64,000 nt of DNA from Erythroxylum novogranatense (lineage: Eukaryota; Streptophyta; Magnoliopsida; Malpighiales; Erythroxylaceae): assembly GCA_029891385.1 (NCBI GenBank), contig CM057224.1, forward strand, positions 40,233,005-40,297,004, written 5' to 3'. The translations under genes and the position numbers were made by a program. A model generated the notes under the pieces. The model searched no databases, was not told the DNA's origin, and worked only from the letters and a program-made list of their open reading frames with translations. How positions within the stretch are numbered: the stretch's first letter is position 1; every line of letters begins with the position of its first letter. Below are positions 33,285-44,960 of this stretch, in pieces.

Positions 33285-36200
33285 TTATAAAAATTTCGAC
33301 CTCGAAATTATCAGTCCACAGTTCAGTATGACAGTGATCATATGTCCCTACAGTTCCCATACACTACGTCACTCAATACTTCCATTACTAAAAGATCGCA
33401 GTAAGACAGTCTGTTTCCTCTGTTGCTTTCTCGCTATCTTACCTATCTCACTTGTCATTTTCCGAGTAGCCTCTACCTTTAGTTCCGATGCTATGACTCA
33501 GTTTATTATTTATGAATCTATTCACTTATTCATTTATCCCGTTTTATCAATCCAATACCTTTCTCTCTAGTAATATACAGACTAATCCTAGTCCTTTGAT
33601 ACTCTCTTTGCCACTTCTATTCTGAGTACACCTTTTTAAGGTGATACGCACAATACAATAATTTCACTATAACCGGTGGTATCCACCTGATGCATTTATC
33701 CTTCATATTTCATTGACTCTTAATCCGATTCAGCTTTTCTTTTGACATTCACCGCTCTTATACATTTAATTACGTTTCATTTGTCAGATTCTGATTCACT
33801 GCATTAACCCATGCAACTTTCCTATGTCACTTTCCTTTAGGTCACTCATTACATCACAAGTATCTTGACTCAATGATGCACTTTTCCGTGTAATACAAGC
33901 GTGTACAATTCCATCTTGTGATCATCATTAGTTCGATAATCATTCAGTCAAAGCTATATAATGAGGTCATAATCCTCTGCAGTCCAAACACTTAAGCACT
34001 TTTCCTGTTGAACATTCAAAACTATAATTACTTGAACTTATAATCACTTCATTCAATACCCATAGTTATTCAATTTCACCTTTCACATCTACTTAATAGA
34101 ATGTCTAGCTTCGACTGTACACTTTCTTGTTTAATCACTTTTTGTCGGGTACACATAATTCTTCGTTGACTCATTCAATATTTTCTTTTTTTATTTTTTT
34201 TTCAATTTCACTCGCATATTCAGACTCATCATAAAACTCACCACTTTAACTCTTGCACTCTTAACCTTTCTTTCCTCTATCCAATATCACTAGATCTACA
34301 ACATCAATTTTTCCATAAACACTTCACAATTACCCATAATTTACTTGACATTCTTTGAAACCCCCAATATCTGTAATTGGTCTGTTTATTGCAGCATTAT
34401 CTATTCACTCTTTGAGTTTAGTAATTGTCTATTCATTTCAGCATTGTCGGTATAGTAGTCATTTATGCCCGTCTTTTTCCTCGAATTAACATTATGTATC
34501 CTTATAGGAATCTAAAGTCTCCAAGGCTTTAAACAATTGCAATCACAACACTAATACCGTTTATCAAAGTCAATTTAATTTATCTTATACCATTAACATA
34601 TTATCTCAGTTCATCACACACTACCCACTCTCTAATGGTATGCTTATCCTCAGTATCAAATTCTTCACTTATTCATATAGTTCTTTTTACTTTTCACTGT
34701 TCAACCCTTTCAAACACACTCCGTCTATAAGCATAGTCACTACCATTTGCTTACCTCGCAAAATTCCCTATTAGGGTTTTGTTAACTTTTCCATACATCA
34801 CCAAACATCATTCAATTTAGCAAGGCCACAATTAATGAATTTACAATCCCTTTATGAAGATAACCCTATATCACGTCATTGTCAGTCTCCCTTTCGGATT
34901 TCTAGTCTCTACTTCTTTTCGTTTGACCATTAGTCTTGCTACCATCTTTATACTGTTCACGAAAGTCTCGTTAGCCGATTAGTGTCCCTATTGCTTTTCA
35001 ATCATTCTTGAGCACTATCTCAATCAGAACAATTTTATGCCATAATTTAAAGATCAGAACATTCCTTATACTAAGGTTCCATGTGACAGTCACCTAAACA
35101 CTTTCTTTAACACTTATTCAGTAATCTACACCTCAGTAGAACTTATTTCATTTTATCTGGAAACCAATTAGTAACTTATACAATCCAGAATTCCACAGAA
35201 CTCCTTTCCGTTTATGTTAATCCTCAAATAATTGACTGATACCAGAATCATTTTTCATTTCCTCTCATACAGGTACACTCAGCCCTCTTATGTATAACTT
35301 TAACCCATTATGAACTTTACACTTATAGCCACTATACTCATTCACCGATCATCTCCTCTATGATTTCCATGTCTCTTTCATATACGTTTCATTAATCACG
35401 ATCAACTTTACTGTCCAATAGATACTCCCAATGGTAAATCGACTTAAATGCGACAACTCTTTTCATATATCACTATCATTGTTTCATTTTTCCACGTATC
35501 ATTGAACTATATGTCTCATCATTTTATTTCCATATCCGTCACGTGCAAGCTTGACCTTGTAAGGTCATAACAGCTTGACTTATACACTGTCATCTCCTTA
35601 TTACTATGTATCTCTTTATTTTCCTCAAACAGTCTATGATAAGGTATTCACAGTCTCCAATACACGACAAAATCGTTGGTACAACTCCACTGTATCTCCA
35701 TCCATTTATCTATTTACCCATCCATTTATCATTTCTGTGTCCAAATCCACATATTCAATCAATCCAGAATTTCCCGATATACAATCAGTAGAAATTGTCA
35801 GTCTGTCTTTTTCCCTTATAATCTTATTATATTGATTTCCAAACTCTTAGCACAATATTCACATACCCATTTCAGTTTCAAGCTTATGCGTTCCAGATCA
35901 TAACCGTTTCACGAGTTCATTTCAGTTTATCTGTACACTTTTATCTCACCATTTCTACTTTTTCTTACTCTACTAGGCACTAGGCACCTTGCTCTTTTAG
36001 TTCTTTCAGTTCTAGGTAGACCGGTACGGTACAATATTGATCCTATCACAATCTCGCTATCCTCATCTACCTATGATATTTACTGATATTGAACACAAAT
36101 GCAGTGAATCCATATCTGCCTGATCGGATTATCTACGCTTTACTCAGTTCCAAGATTTCCCATTTCATCGCATCTACAGTCAGAGCTTCATCATCCCGGA

Positions 36201-36620
36201 CTTTTAATCTCACTTAGACCTATAACCAGTATACTTCTCATATCTCCAGTGGACCTCTCCCAGTTCTAAACATATTGGTTCTCTGTCGCGCGTAATATTA
36301 CCATTTTAATCCGAGAATTCATTGTGATATCACTTCTTTCCTTAATCAGTCTAGGCCTACACAGTCGTACAAATTTCACAGGCGAGGGTTTCTAACCACA
36401 GTACAATATCAATCTCCTTATCCATTTTTCCTTTGTCCTGCCCGCATTGCTTATACACATTCAGGGGTTCACCCTTAATCATTTAACACATGTTTACACG
36501 TAGGATTTATCCTTGTGTGTAACTCAGACTAGGGATCAGTTGCTACGGTCTGCAACGACACGACTCAAATGCATGCAACCTATGTTTCAGAAATTGCCCA
36601 GATACAATACGTACTGTTGG
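33285..36620. other. LARD internal region, non-coding
   Basis: No frame longer than about 100 codons exists, and none resembles gag or pol. The plus strand is markedly T/C-rich with many short CATT, TTCA and CACT runs. The frames at 33265-33570 and 35575-35835 are composition artefacts. Plant LARD interiors can be structured and conserved, but only one copy is visible here. Confidence 0.8.
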
Positions 36621-36632
36621 GCTCTGATACCA
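36621..36632 (-). other. LARD primer-binding site (tRNA-iMet)
   Basis: The minus strand reads TGGTATCAGAGC four bases inside the end of the 5' LTR (36637), the canonical initiator-Met primer site. Confidence 0.9.
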
Positions 36633-36636
36633 CAAA

Positions 36637-39600
36637 TGTAGCACCCCACTCCCGCGAGACCCGAACCCGACATCGACGGTGATATCCGAGCTCGTGACCC
36701 GCGAGGGTGGTATGCTAAAGCAGTCAAAACAATTCAAATACTTAGTATGACATTTTTATTTTTGAAAACAATCGAGTGCACGCATAAATCATTAAACTAT
36801 TTGGGTCCGCGATACGAAAACATTTGCTTTCAAAATACAATTTCAATCATAATTCAGTTCATACACATATTATCCGAAATCAAATTGTGCCCAATACAAT
36901 ATCAGTACAAATCTGTGGAATTACAAAATTACATACTAATCAGAATGACTCAACTACAGATGTGACACTGATCCCGATTTCAAACTCTGACTCTCTCTCT
37001 TGCGGTAACCATACTCCCGTTTCACTAACGGGGTACTCTTCAAACCATGAAAAATAATTGCAATGTTGGGTGAGTTTGCGAACTCAATGAGAAACCATCA
37101 TCGATGGTCCACCCAACTCATGCATTTACAGACAGTTTGCATTATATCATATATTAACACATTCAGAAAATCATATGCATTCCATTACACATTTATAAGG
37201 CGTTTCGCCTTTCATACAATTCACATTTTATCACATCATTCAATCACATCATATATGAAATGCACATATGACTCAGTAATCAGACGCGTCTAGGGAGTAG
37301 GAGAGCCCTCAGGGTATGCACTAACTCCCCTCGAGCTCAAGGCTCGGTTCAGTAACAGTGTTTTGGTGGGCTTGAAGCCCTGATACAGTGAGCCTGTGGC
37401 TCTTACGTTGGGCTCAAGGCCCTGATTTCGTTGAGCTTAAAGCTCTGATATTCGTTGGTTGCTCCGGTCACCACTATCATTATCTGATCATGCCTTTATG
37501 CATGAATGCATATGCTCTAATTTCCATTTACAGTCATTACATTCCAATGTCATTTCCCATTCTTTCGGACATTCGGTCCGGTATTTCAATCATATACATT
37601 TACACTTTATTTCATTTATGCATCCATGTTCATTTACACACAATAGCACTTCAATGTCAAGTTCTCAATATTTCGGACACCCATGGTCCGAAATCAATCA
37701 AAATCAAACACACATATCCATCCGTTTTCTCCACATGGCATCAGTGCATAACATTTAAACGCATAGAAAAAAAAATGAGGAACTAACTAGGTTACTCACC
37801 TATCACTTCCGAGCTAATGATGGGAAGTCTCTGCCACGTCGGTCGAACGACATTCCAATTGGGCCTCTATAAGAATAAGAGAAGAAAACGATCACTAATT
37901 ATCCAATCCGAATTCGTTAATGATGCACATGTAGGTGTATAATGCATGTTCATGAATTCCCGGCCCTTATTTCCTTCTCTTTTTCCCTTTTTCCTGTCTG
38001 ACATTCTAACTAGCATATCTCTTTACACACAATTCAGAAAATTACAAACCACACCTTGTTGGAAAGATTATGAAAAACTCTACAAGTTTCATGAAGACCC
38101 TAACAAGCAATTTTACCCCGAAGGGTATCAAAATCCAATTGAAACTTCTCCCCATGCACTACCTCTTAAAACAGAACAGTATTTGTAAATTCAGTAACTT
38201 TCATTCTATTCAGTCAAAAATTGCACCATAAATATGCTCAGAAAGATAACATTGTGATCTACAACTTTCATGAACAATATAAAATCAAATTCAATGGTTA
38301 ACTAGGTCAAACAATTCAGTGAATGCTGCTGCCCCTGCAAGTACTCAATCTGGACAGTAATGTTCTAAACAGTATATCTCCTTGCACAAATGTCAAATAA
38401 ATGCATACTTTATACCTATGGAAAGATCAAACACAATGCTACACTTCCCATGAAGGGCTTCAAAGCCAATTCCATCTATAACAAGCTTAAAACTTTCATT
38501 CAAGTTACTGATCAGGACAGCAGTCAATAACCTCATGCAGGTACAGATTTTGAAAATTCATAACTCCCAAATTTGATCTCCAAAAATTGCATGCTAAATA
38601 CTATTTTCAAGATCAATGTTTCCTCTACAACTCTTCAGAGGATCACTCAAGCCAATTTCATTCACAAAAATTTCTAAAATTGCTTCCAATCAGAAAGCTC
38701 ACAAAACTGACATTTCAGCTAGGTTTCACTAAAATACATTTTACCAGCCAATAGTCATCAATGCATATCTCCCAATATACATATCGAAAAATTGCAAGAT
38801 CAGTGGCATTGGAAAGATAACAATACAGGATTCAACTTTCATTTAAACCATTTTCCCTAATTCCATCTCAATTAATTTAGAAAAATCATCAAAACTAGTA
38901 GGTCATTGGTTCGGTTACTGTTCACAGAAACTACAACAGTAACTTTCCAATCCAAATTTCAACCTCTTAAGGCTAAAATTAGACAATACCTATTTCACAC
39001 AAAAATGTAGCCAACAAACCAAAGTTTAAGTGGGCACAAACCTCAATTCATTTGCATAACCACACAATGAGTTATGCTCAAAACAGTATAATAGGGCAAA
39101 ACTCAAATTTCAGCTTCACTTCCCAACTTCACTTCTTATCATGCCAATTCAAATTCTACTATCATAAGCATCTCCATTGGACACAAAATCAATCCCTACA
39201 ACATTCATACATTCACTAGGAGTATCTACCATAAGTTGGCAGCACCTACCTCTTACCTTTCCATGCAAAATTAATCATAAAAAATTCAATCAAAATCAAG
39301 CTAAAACCAAATTCAACCATAACCATTCATTATCCTAACACATCATACATTTATACCCATCAATTTACACTATACTTCTCATCAAAGTAATGCATCAATA
39401 AGCTTAATAATAACACCACAATTCCCATTAGATGCTTCTAACTACTATGGCATTTAACTAAAACATCATTAACACTTCATTTAAAGCTTAACTAGAACAC
39501 TTACCTTCTTAAGTTTCCAACCTTCAATTCTCTCTTTATGCTCACTTAACACCTTCACTACTCACTTCTACCACCATACATGCTTCTCATAGATAGAAGA

Positions 39601-40508
39601 TTTAAGTTGCAAGGCAAGGAAAAATCTCAAAGTTGGAGGAAGGTAACACTTTGATGAGAAAGAAGGGGAAATTCGATGGTGAGAGTAAAAATGGAGAGAG
39701 CTTTCGGTTGATGGAGCAATTTCCAGCAAACACATTCATTTATCCTTCTTTTATGTAGGCATAACCGAGAGGAAACAAGTAGCAAACCAAGAAAACAATA
39801 ATGAAGCTTTAAAAGAAGTGGAATGGTGGCAAAAGAGGATTGGTTCTATGGAAAAGAAAAATCAAAGAAAACATCTAATATACTTTAATCAATATTCAAC
39901 TTATCAACCCAATTTCGGTTCCATTAAGTAATAAGAGATAAAAATCCTTCTTTTCAACTTGAAGTCACCGAAATCTAAGGGTATGAAAGCATTAAAAAGG
40001 AAACACTTGGCAATTGGAGGAGAAAGGAGGAAAAGTCAAACCAATCAAAATTTTTGAAAACAAATAAAACCAATACACAATTTCAATCCCATTTTCGGTT
40101 CCCACAAACTTTAAGGGCCCACTTATGGGTCCCACCAATATATTTAATAGTTTAGTACCAAATAACAATAGAACATCAACCCGTTCGCTACTTGGCGATT
40201 TTTTTTCCGGTCCGAGAATTTTCTCGAGAAAATTTCAAAAAATTTTCTAAAAATTTCTTAAAATATAAAACAGTTAATGGCTCACTCAGAATAATTTTTT
40301 TCAAACCCAATAGCTACGTTAATCACAATAAAATTGCCTTAGGCACAAAAACCGGGAATGTCATGTATGCATGTACAGTAATTTCATGTGCACAAATGAT
40401 ACTGTGTATCAATCCAATTACGCATGAACAGTACTAATTAATCCATATCAATCCCATCCTATGGCAAATTTACTATTTAACCCTTCCTGACGGGAGTGGG
40501 ATGTTACA
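36637..40508 (-). repeat. LARD 5' LTR, 3872 bp
   Basis: It starts TGTAGCACCCCACTCC and ends GGGATGTTACA on the plus strand. It contains the folded block at 37065-37117, the hairpin array from 37333 and the 160-bp repeats from about 38000. A short CATGAATGCATATGCTCTAA segment near 37499 is absent from the other LTR. Confidence 0.93.
37065..37117 (-). promoter_or_regulatory. Conserved LTR block with three-way-junction potential (LARD, right)
   Basis: It matches the Tekay block at 61857-61909 at all but one of 53 positions, although the surrounding LTRs are clearly different. The outer stem is GTTGGGTG with CACCCAAC; two inner hairpins lie between the arms. Confidence 0.68.
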
Positions 40509-40513
40509 TTCAT

Positions 40514-41110
40514 GTCCAAAGAAGAGCGAAAACGTGAATATCCACCTCCTAAAACTAATGCTAAAGGACCCTATTTATATTGGAGGAGGTCTTGTAGGAG
40601 AGGGTTTCTTTTTCAAGTAGAAGTAGGTCTTTCTTTCCTTGTAGAATTAGGATCTTTACAAGGAGATGATTTCTTTGCCAAGTAGAAGTAGATTTTTTTT
40701 CTTTTTTTGTCAAATTAGGATTTTTACAAGGGTAGGATTTTCTTTCCTAAAAATTAGGAATCTTCATTTCTCCCAATCTACATGTCCCCTGACCGTCTGG
40801 ATTATTCCTGGATCCATTTCTCGCAGTGGCGAACAAGAATCTTCTGAAATGTAGAAATCCTAGTTGAAGGAGGATTCTTAAAGAATTAGGATTTCTGCAA
40901 CTTTGGTCACCTTAGGGTATTTTGACCTCCTCACTCTAAAAATGACATCCAAAAGTCCTAAATCTCCCTCATTGGCATGATTTTCTTCACTTAACACCTA
41001 AAACACCTAAAATGATAAAATCAATGTAAGTCACGTTATTTAGACATCAAATGCAAATAAAAACTAAGTGTAAAATTATAAAAAAAAAGATAAGAAATAT
41101 GAGTGCATCA
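40514..41110 (-). repeat. Athila-like solo LTR, right part
   Basis: It continues from 29371 once the LARD and one TTCAT copy are removed. It ends GAGTGCATCA at 41110, followed by CTGGT (41111-41115), against CTAGT on the far left, a duplication with one mismatch. The sense strand is minus (TGATGCACTC...CTATCA). Confidence 0.75.
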
Positions 41111-41401
41111 CTGGTCCTTTTGGATCTAGTTTTGGTACTCTGGGTTAAAGACTTGTGTAGCGCCAGTCAAAGTAGATTTTGTGATCATCCTTTCAAGGCA
41201 TGGAATAGATTTGTCCATATAGTCAAGCAACTACTGACTATGCAGATAGTGCATCATTTGTGCCTTCCCGAGAAGATAATTGTTGCAGGCGAGCTTGATA
41301 TTGACCATTTGGCCAATGGTTGGAGTTGTCGATGAAGACGTAGGGAGCACTTCATAATTGCTCAAGGTTGGAGTAGTTTTTATAGATTCAGATTGAGACA
41401 T
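41111..41401 (-). pseudogene. Copia A gag, N-terminal part
   Basis: The likely start is Met at 41401 (MSQSESIKTTPTLSNYEV), 17 bases past the primer site. GQMVNIKLACNNYLLGKAQM follows, the typical start of plant copia gag (usual form NYLLWKAQ, so a Trp has become Gly). A stop follows HYLHSQ near 41231, and the reading then continues VFNPEYQ to the solo-LTR insertion point at 41111. Confidence 0.83.
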
Positions 41402-41417
41402 CTCTTGGGAGTGGATG

Positions 41418-41429
41418 GCTCTGATACCA
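41418..41429 (-). other. Copia A primer-binding site (tRNA-iMet)
   Basis: The minus strand reads TGGTATCAGAGC directly against a possible LTR end (plus-strand TGAAAGAATAATG from 41430). Confidence 0.8.
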
Positions 41430-41961
41430 TGAAAGAATAATGTAAAAGGTATAAGGAAATATCTCAATCACCTGTACTTCATGACAGATGCTTTCAGTGC
41501 ATTAAATACTAAAGATTGAATAACTGAACATGGTTAAAAGTAAGAGACGTGTGCATACATGCTATAGTTATGCTAAAGTTCCTATAGAATAGGTCAACAT
41601 AGTTATTTTAACACCTTACTCACCCTTGAAGAAATGACTGCAGTAAAAAAAACCCTACCTGAATGACAAACTGGAGCTTTTGCTTAAAATTGTGTTTATT
41701 CTCTTTAGCATCTTTTAAGGCAGAGGAGAGGCTCCACAACATCGTAACCTCGTGTTTGTAGTCTTCCCGTTCGATTAACTTCACTTTCTCCGATTCGGTT
41801 CGCTTTACTGGGCATTTTGATTCCATCAATACTCTAACTCAAAGATGCAATTACTGAACTAAAAAGGCGATCATGACTTGTCCTCATCATCCTGCGTTAC
41901 AAATTTTAGTACGTTGAGAATTCACATGAACACAAAGAAGAAAAAGAAGAAAGATTTGAAT
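41430..41961 (-). other. Presumed copia A 5' LTR and flank, with a small unassigned ORF
   Basis: The LTR should begin at 41430, but its outer end cannot be fixed because no second LTR is visible. A 69-codon minus frame at 41620-41829 (MMESKCPVKRTESEKVKLIE, then charged and leucine-spaced) ends its likely coding part at CAG|GTAGGG, which looks like a splice donor. It could be a host exon or chance. I do not recognise it. Confidence 0.35.
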
Positions 41962-43212
41962 TTGTTTAGGCCATTTGGTTCCACTTTTGTTTTTTTGTCA
42001 TGGTTTTTAGTTTTAGTTTTCTCTTTCTATTTCTATTTCTGTTTTTATTTTTTAATTAAAAACAAAACCATGTTTTGTTGAAATTTTTAATCTAAAATTG
42101 AAAATAAAAACTTATTTGATTGAGGTATATAATAAAAAACTAAAAACAAAAACATATTTAGTTTTATAATCTTGTTTCTATTTTTTATTATGCTCTTATG
42201 TTAAGTATTTTAATATAGTATTTTATTTTAAATTATTTAGAAATAAAATATATGTATTTATATATAAATAAAGAAATTGTCATATTAATTATATATAACA
42301 ATATTATATAAATTAGAAATTCTTATAATATAATTATGGATTTTGGAAATTTATTCATGTCCTTTATTCTAGTTTTACATTTCTAAAGGTGTTTTTGTAT
42401 TATGGTTTCTGTATCTGCCCCTGTTGTCTACATTTGTTTGAAAATCACCAGCGGTGGTGAATATGAATGATGAAGCCTAGAGAGGGTTTATGAACCCATG
42501 CGTGGAAGCAAACAGTGGGTGGAGGCGGGGATGCACACCGACAACAACGTGAGACGTCACTGGTCATGGTGACACCAAGGAGACGTCAATGGCGAGGAGC
42601 CTCAAGCGGAGGTGCGGCAAAAGCAAAAATAGGAGAATACCATGTGATTTAGAGAATAATGAAAAAAAAACAAGAAATGAAGCAATAGCAATAAACCATA
42701 GCCAGATAGGTTTACTGGAATAGATACTCAATTGAAGAAGTCAGATTGGTTTGCAACGCATAAAAGCTCAATAATGAGTACAATTTTCAGCTTAACTTGA
42801 CTACCCACCTTCAATTTCTAAGAGACATGGAAAAAAACAATAGACTTGGTGTTGGTGCTTTCTGGACAGTGGAAAACACCATTAAAACAAACATCAATAC
42901 ATCAAGGAAAAAATTCATCTTTGTTGCCTCCATTGTTAACCTTTTCTCAAAGTTGAAGGAGCAAGCATAGAATGGTGAAGGCAGAGCAAGGCTGAAAAAA
43001 CATAAAAGACAGTGAAATTGAGACATGTGGCTTTCACGAGAAAAAAACTTGTTTTAAAATCTTAGAAAAACATTTTTTTACGTTTCTATAAACATGTTGC
43101 CGTTTTTTATTTTTATAAACAATACTCATCCAAGCATGTTTTAATAAATTGTTTATTTTTTTGAAAATCACAAAAAAAATGAAAAAAAAAAAGAAACATA
43201 ACCAATAAAGCC
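41962..43212. mobile_element. Possible non-autonomous TIR element (MULE- or hAT-like)
   Basis: The left edge GGCCATTTGGTTCCACTTTTG and the right edge, read on the other strand (AGGGCTTTATTGGTTATG), are followed by long T-rich stretches that roughly mirror each other. The ends are thus degenerate inverted repeats. The interior has a clearly more GC-rich island at 42480-42630. No transposase is present. Exact ends and duplication are not certain. Confidence 0.45.
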
Positions 43213-43444
43213 CTTAGTATTTTCGTTGTGTTTTCTACCGTTACAATGGCTAATAAACAATAGTATACATGTGTTTTATTTTAGATTGTTATGGTCATTA
43301 CATATACGACACATTTTACTCTATTTGTTGCTACTGTTTTTTTGTTGTCATAATCTACTTCTCTTCTGTGTCATGTTGCGATGTCATCTTCCATCTTCCT
43401 TTTGCTCTTCATGAGTGTTGCTTTTGTACATAACATCCCCTTCT
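43213..43444. other. Non-coding tail beyond the gypsy relic
   Basis: AT-rich sequence between the TIR-like element and the end of integrase. It is probably the 3' untranslated part of the gypsy relic, but no LTR is recognisable. Confidence 0.3.
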
Positions 43445-44512
43445 CCTTTAAACACAAGTTTATCTATCATATTAATGTTTGGAAACTTTTTCTATAAATC
43501 GAACATAGTTTCCCACATAGCTTTTTCCCCAATTTCCCCTTGATATTGTACTAAAACTTAAGTGATTGCGCAATTATGATGCTTAACCATCCTTCTTTCC
43601 CATATGGCTTCAGAACCCTTTATTCATTTATCAAAGTTGGCAATAGTTGAGCATAACAAGGTGTCTTGTCAGGGATAGACTTCTTCAATTGAAATACGTG
43701 GAAGGTTAGATGAACGGCTGATCCTTCAAAAAACTTTAATGTATACATCGCTGCATTAGCTTTTGCTATAATCAGAAAGGGCCCATAACATAATAGAGCT
43801 AGCTCCTAAATGGCCCTCCTTTACATGGAATGTTGTCGATAAGGCTGAAGCTTGACATAAACGCATTGTCTAAATTTGAATTCTCGCTTAGTCCTACACT
43901 TACCCATGTATTGCTTCATTCTCTGTTGTGCTCTGTTTAAATGAAATTTGGCTATTTGGAGTGCAATGTCTTTATTCTATAATGTTTGATTGATCATAGA
44001 TGGGTGGAGGATAGTCATAAAGAATTTCAAAAGGAGTGGTACTGATGGCTACATAGTGGGTGTCGTTATACCACCATTCTGCGATGGATAACCAATACAC
44101 CCCCTTATGTGGTGCATCACTACAAAAGAATCTAAGATATGTTTACAAGGTCTTATTGATAGCTTCTGTTTGTTCGTCGAAAGATATGATGCTGAGAACT
44201 GCAAGCTAACACCCTGTAACCTGAAAGTCTCCCACCAAAAAGTACTCAGAAATAAAGGATCATGATCACTAATTATAGCTTCATGCATCCCATGAAGCTT
44301 AGAGACATGGTCTATAAAGATTTACACGATGTCCAACGCAGTATAGGGATGATCAAGGCTATGAAATAATACTTACTTAACCTATCAAGAATAACATAAA
44401 CGCATGGCAAACCTTCCATTTCGACGGAAGCAAACCTTCCACAAAATCCATACTGATTTCCCACCAACAACCTTCCAGTATTGGTAGGGACTGTAATTGC
44501 CTAGGGTAAGCT
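43445..44512 (-). pseudogene. Ty3/gypsy relic: integrase core and C-terminus
   Basis: The reading goes leftward from 44512. It shows EGCWWEISMDFVEGLPSF (start of core), IISDHDPLFLSTFW (second catalytic Asp), FRLQGVSLQFSASY, a degenerate form of the usual PQTDGQTE block, then near 43880 RQCVYVKLQPYRQHSM and near 43720 VHLTFHVFQLKKSIP. The enzyme inserts element DNA into the genome. Stops and shifts are frequent. The N-terminal part of the same gene lies beyond the inserted copia B at 49753. Confidence 0.82.
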
Positions 44513-44517
44513 ATAAG

Positions 44518-44946
44518 TGTTAGATATGGGTCCCTCTCACATGTTGAAGCCTACCAAAATTGAAGAGAAGTAAAAGGATAGCTGGATTTAGCCAACTATC
44601 CCACGTCTCTTGCCTATAAATAGGCACAAAATGAAGAACAAAAATATACAGAAAATCATAGGAGAAAAACCAGAGCTTTGTTTTGCTCTGAAGTTAGGAA
44701 ATATATTCCTAAAGGGTTGGTGAGTGAAAAAATAGTGATGTTAGTATTTTTAGGTTAGAAAACACCTTATGAGACACTATTTTGGTTTTATCTCTGTATA
44801 CCTACTGTTTGTAATAGTAGAAGAAATATTCTGAGTTTTGTCCGTGGATGTAGCCCAAAGTTAAGGGTGAACCACGTTAAAAATCTTGTGTCCATTTTGC
44901 TCATTTTATTTTCCCTTTTCACAAAATACATCTGTTGCGCCCAACA
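44518..44946 (+). repeat. Copia B 5' LTR, 429 bp
   Basis: TGTTAGATATGGG...CGCCCAACA. It lacks about 35 bp present in the other LTR just after TCTCACATG. A TATAAATAGG motif near 44614, a plausible TATA box, is in both LTRs. Confidence 0.93.
44612..44621 (+). promoter_or_regulatory. Candidate TATA box in the copia B 5' LTR
   Basis: CTATAAATAG, about 95 bp into the LTR and repeated at the matching place in the 3' LTR (near 49421). It would set the start of the element RNA. Judged by motif and position only. Confidence 0.55.
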
Positions 44947-44947
44947 A

Positions 44948-44960
44948 GTGATATCAGAGA
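44948..44960 (+). other. Copia B primer-binding site, mutated
   Basis: Just after the LTR the sequence reads GTGATATCAGAGATG where TGGTATCAGAGC would be expected, so the tRNA-iMet site carries at least two changes. Confidence 0.7.

Larger units (their letters stand above)
29372..40508 (-). mobile_element. LARD-type non-autonomous LTR retrotransposon, 11.1 kb
   Basis: It has two nearly identical 3.9 kb LTRs (29372-33272 and 36637-40508), a perfect 5-bp duplication TTCAT (29367-29371 and 40509-40513), a tRNA-iMet primer site (36621-36632) and a polypurine tract (33273-33284). The 3.36 kb internal region has no gag or pol frame on either strand. Long LTRs with a non-coding interior define LARDs, which need proteins from another element. 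The best partner candidate in the window is the Tekay element, which has the same polypurine-tract sequence and primer type. Confidence 0.93.
21692..41429 (-). mobile_element. Copia relic A (Ty1/copia), minus strand, opened by two insertions
   Basis: Pieces lie at 21692-24510 (protease, integrase, RT), 27906-28339 (gag middle) and 41111-41429 (gag start and primer site). Removing the two inserted blocks makes the gag translation continuous: the 41111 piece ends QKDQ and the 28339 piece continues LVLSAFLASLSEEV. The 3' part of pol (RNase H) and a recognisable 3' LTR are missing. It is the oldest layer of this nest. Confidence 0.85.

Noticed and set aside
33265..33570. 101-codon frame at the left edge of the LARD interior
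   Set aside because: It starts inside the LTR end and crosses the polypurine tract on the antisense strand. Its composition matches the T/C-rich background.
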